Of a stretch of 64,000 bases of DNA, positions 63,068-64,000 are shown piece after piece. The number at the start of each line of letters is the position of its first letter. Positions within the stretch are counted from its first letter, which is position 1. The DNA lies in the NCBI RefSeq assembly GCF_027925145.1, contig NZ_AP027130.1:682001-746000 (forward strand), read 5' to 3'. Under the pieces are notes generated by a model that saw nothing but the letters and a program-made list of their open reading frames with translations, made no database searches and was not told the origin of the DNA. The stretch comes from Thermodesulfomicrobium sp. WS. Its GTDB lineage: Bacteria > Desulfobacterota > Desulfovibrionia > Desulfovibrionales > Desulfomicrobiaceae. Position numbers and translations under genes: made by a program.

Positions 63068-64000
63068 ATGCAGCGTTTTTCCTGAGTGGCGGCAAAGACG
63101 ATGCCGGGCCACTTCTCGGCAATGTAGTCCAGTCGCCAGGCGCTGTCCACCAGTATGGCGAGGTTGTCTTCGGCATCCATGGCGAGCGAATGCTGCATCT
63201 CCCGCCGGAAGCGCGCAAGCTCGGCGGCATCGTTGCTGTGCACCCAGCGGGCGACGTTCCAGGAAGTCGGCTGATAGGTGGCGTCCACGCCGTATTCGTC
63301 CGCCAGTCGGGCGGTGATGACCTCGAACTGGAGCAGCCCCACTGCGCCCAGAATGAAGTCGTTGGAGGACAAAGGCCGGAAGACCTGCACCGCCCCTTCT
63401 TCGGCCAATTGGATGAGCCCCTTGTGGAGCTGTTTGGCCTTGAGGGGGCTTTGGAGCACCACCTTGCGGAAGTGCTCCGGCGCGAAGCTAGGGATCCCGA
63501 CGAACTTGAGCTCTTCTCCCTGGGTGAAGGTGTCGCCGATCTTGATGGTGCCGTGGTTGTGTAAACCAATGATGTCGCCGGGATAGGCCACGTCCACGCC
63601 GCTGCGATCCTGGGCGAGGAAGATGAGGGCGTTATGGACGGCGAGGTCTTTGCCGAGGCGCAGGTGGCGCAGCTTCATACCCCGGGTGAATTTCCCCGAG
63701 CAGATGCGTACAAAGGCGATGCGGTCCCGGTGGGCGGGGTCCATGTTGGCTTGAATCTTAAAGACAAAGCCGGAGAAGGCCTCTTCGGTGGGGGCCACTT
63801 CCCGGGTGAGGGTGCGGCGCGGCTGCGGGGGCGGGGCGATGCGCACGAAGGTGTCCAGGAGTTCCTGCACGCCGAAGTTGTTGAGGGCGCTGCCGAAAAA
63901 TACCGGCGTCTGTTGTCCTGCGAGGTAGCGGTCCAGGTGGAAGGGATTGCCTGCGCCGGCGAGGAGCTCCAGGTCTGCGCGCAATTCGTCGGCCTGGGGA
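63064..64000 (-). CDS. prfC: Peptide chain release factor 3 (C-terminal part)
   Basis: GTPase that recycles RF1/RF2 after termination. Only the last 312 or so codons are in the window; the G domain lies beyond the right edge. Visible: [18 protein letters not shown] (end of the G domain region), [19 protein letters not shown] and [19 protein letters not shown], typical of RF3. The stop overlaps the phospholipase-like gene's start by 4 nt. Confidence 0.95.
   Translation of the reverse strand, partial: PQADELRADLELLAGAGNPFHLDRYLAGQQTPVFFGSALNNFGVQELLDTFVRIAPPPQPRRTLTREVAPTEEAFSGFVFKIQANMDPAHRDRIAFVRICSGKFTRGMKLRHLRLGKDLAVHNALIFLAQDRSGVDVAYPGDIIGLHNHGTIKIGDTFTQGEELKFVGIPSFAPEHFRKVVLQSPLKAKQLHKGLIQLAEEGAVQVFRPLSSNDFILGAVGLLQFEVITARLADEYGVDATYQPTSWNVARWVHSNDAAELARFRREMQHSLAMDAEDNLAILVDSAWRLDYIAEKWPGIVFAATQEKRCI

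Overview
The window looks like a chromosomal segment of a sulfate-reducing member of the Desulfovibrionales. It is GC-rich and gene-dense. It carries a periplasmic tetraheme cytochrome c3 next to heme-pathway genes (hemL and an AhbA/AhbB-type siroheme decarboxylase subunit), two futalosine-pathway menaquinone genes (mqnB, mqnD), and polar-flagellum genes preceded by a sigma-28 and a candidate sigma-54 promoter. Most of it is conserved core genome. I see no prophage, integrative element or CRISPR array, and only one decayed insertion-sequence fragment. The exact genus cannot be fixed from this sequence.

Layout, left to right. 1-6091 (minus): an operon whose five genes are joined by 4-nt ATGA overlaps (nucleotide-sugar dehydrogenase, mqnB, mqnD, polyprenyl diphosphate synthase, HDOD-PAS-GGDEF regulator). 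6152-12534: DUF2065 protein, menaquinone methyltransferase, an acidic coiled-coil protein, cytochrome c3, hemL, siroheme decarboxylase subunit, gpsA, yjbQ. 12531-14067 (minus): an RsbW-like kinase and an RsbU-like phosphatase. 14292-21818: tRNA-Val, then thrS-infC-rpmI-rplT-pheS-pheT-merR-pilZ; infC begins with the rare AUU codon. 21836-26169: aminotransferase, pgi, sensor histidine kinase. 26239-35958 (minus): recD, recB, recC, an HD hydrolase and a polytopic membrane protein, all in one tight operon. 36094-37595: flaG and flagellin, divergent. 37663-41571: rnc, divergent from a degenerate ADP-forming acyl-CoA synthetase paired with a Pta-N-terminus-like (BioD/DRTGG) protein. 41590-44495: rnhA and a TPM-like membrane protein, divergent from hflKC. 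44629-47577: rhomboid protease, tRNA-Pro, a small unknown gene and manC. 47793-52388: the livKHMGF branched-chain amino-acid transporter. 52540-53333 (minus): tRNA-Gln, -Glu, -Arg and -Leu, with an IS256-type transposase fossil between them. 53502-59112: a VWA/OmpA surface protein, DUF169 protein, TauE/SafE permease and two unknown genes. 59208-64000: the (p)ppGpp synthetase/hydrolase, slyD, two smaller genes and the C-terminal part of prfC.

Functionally the window joins anaerobic respiration (menaquinone and its isoprenoid tail, cytochrome c3, heme synthesis), translation (thrS-infC-rpmI-rplT-pheST, five amino-acid-accepting tRNA types outside that operon, prfC), repair (RecBCD), signalling (c-di-GMP, (p)ppGpp, a partner-switching module, an orphan histidine kinase), envelope and sugar metabolism (manC, nucleotide-sugar dehydrogenase, pgi, rhomboid, HflKC) and motility. 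The least-explained parts are the acyl-CoA-synthetase-like/DRTGG pair that has lost both catalytic histidines, the HD/membrane genes fused into the recCBD operon, the cluster with two perfect DnaA boxes ahead of a DUF169 gene, and the acidic protein beside cytochrome c3. Stretches without a protein gene are short; the longest (52694-53118) holds a tRNA promoter, the transposase fossil and a terminator.
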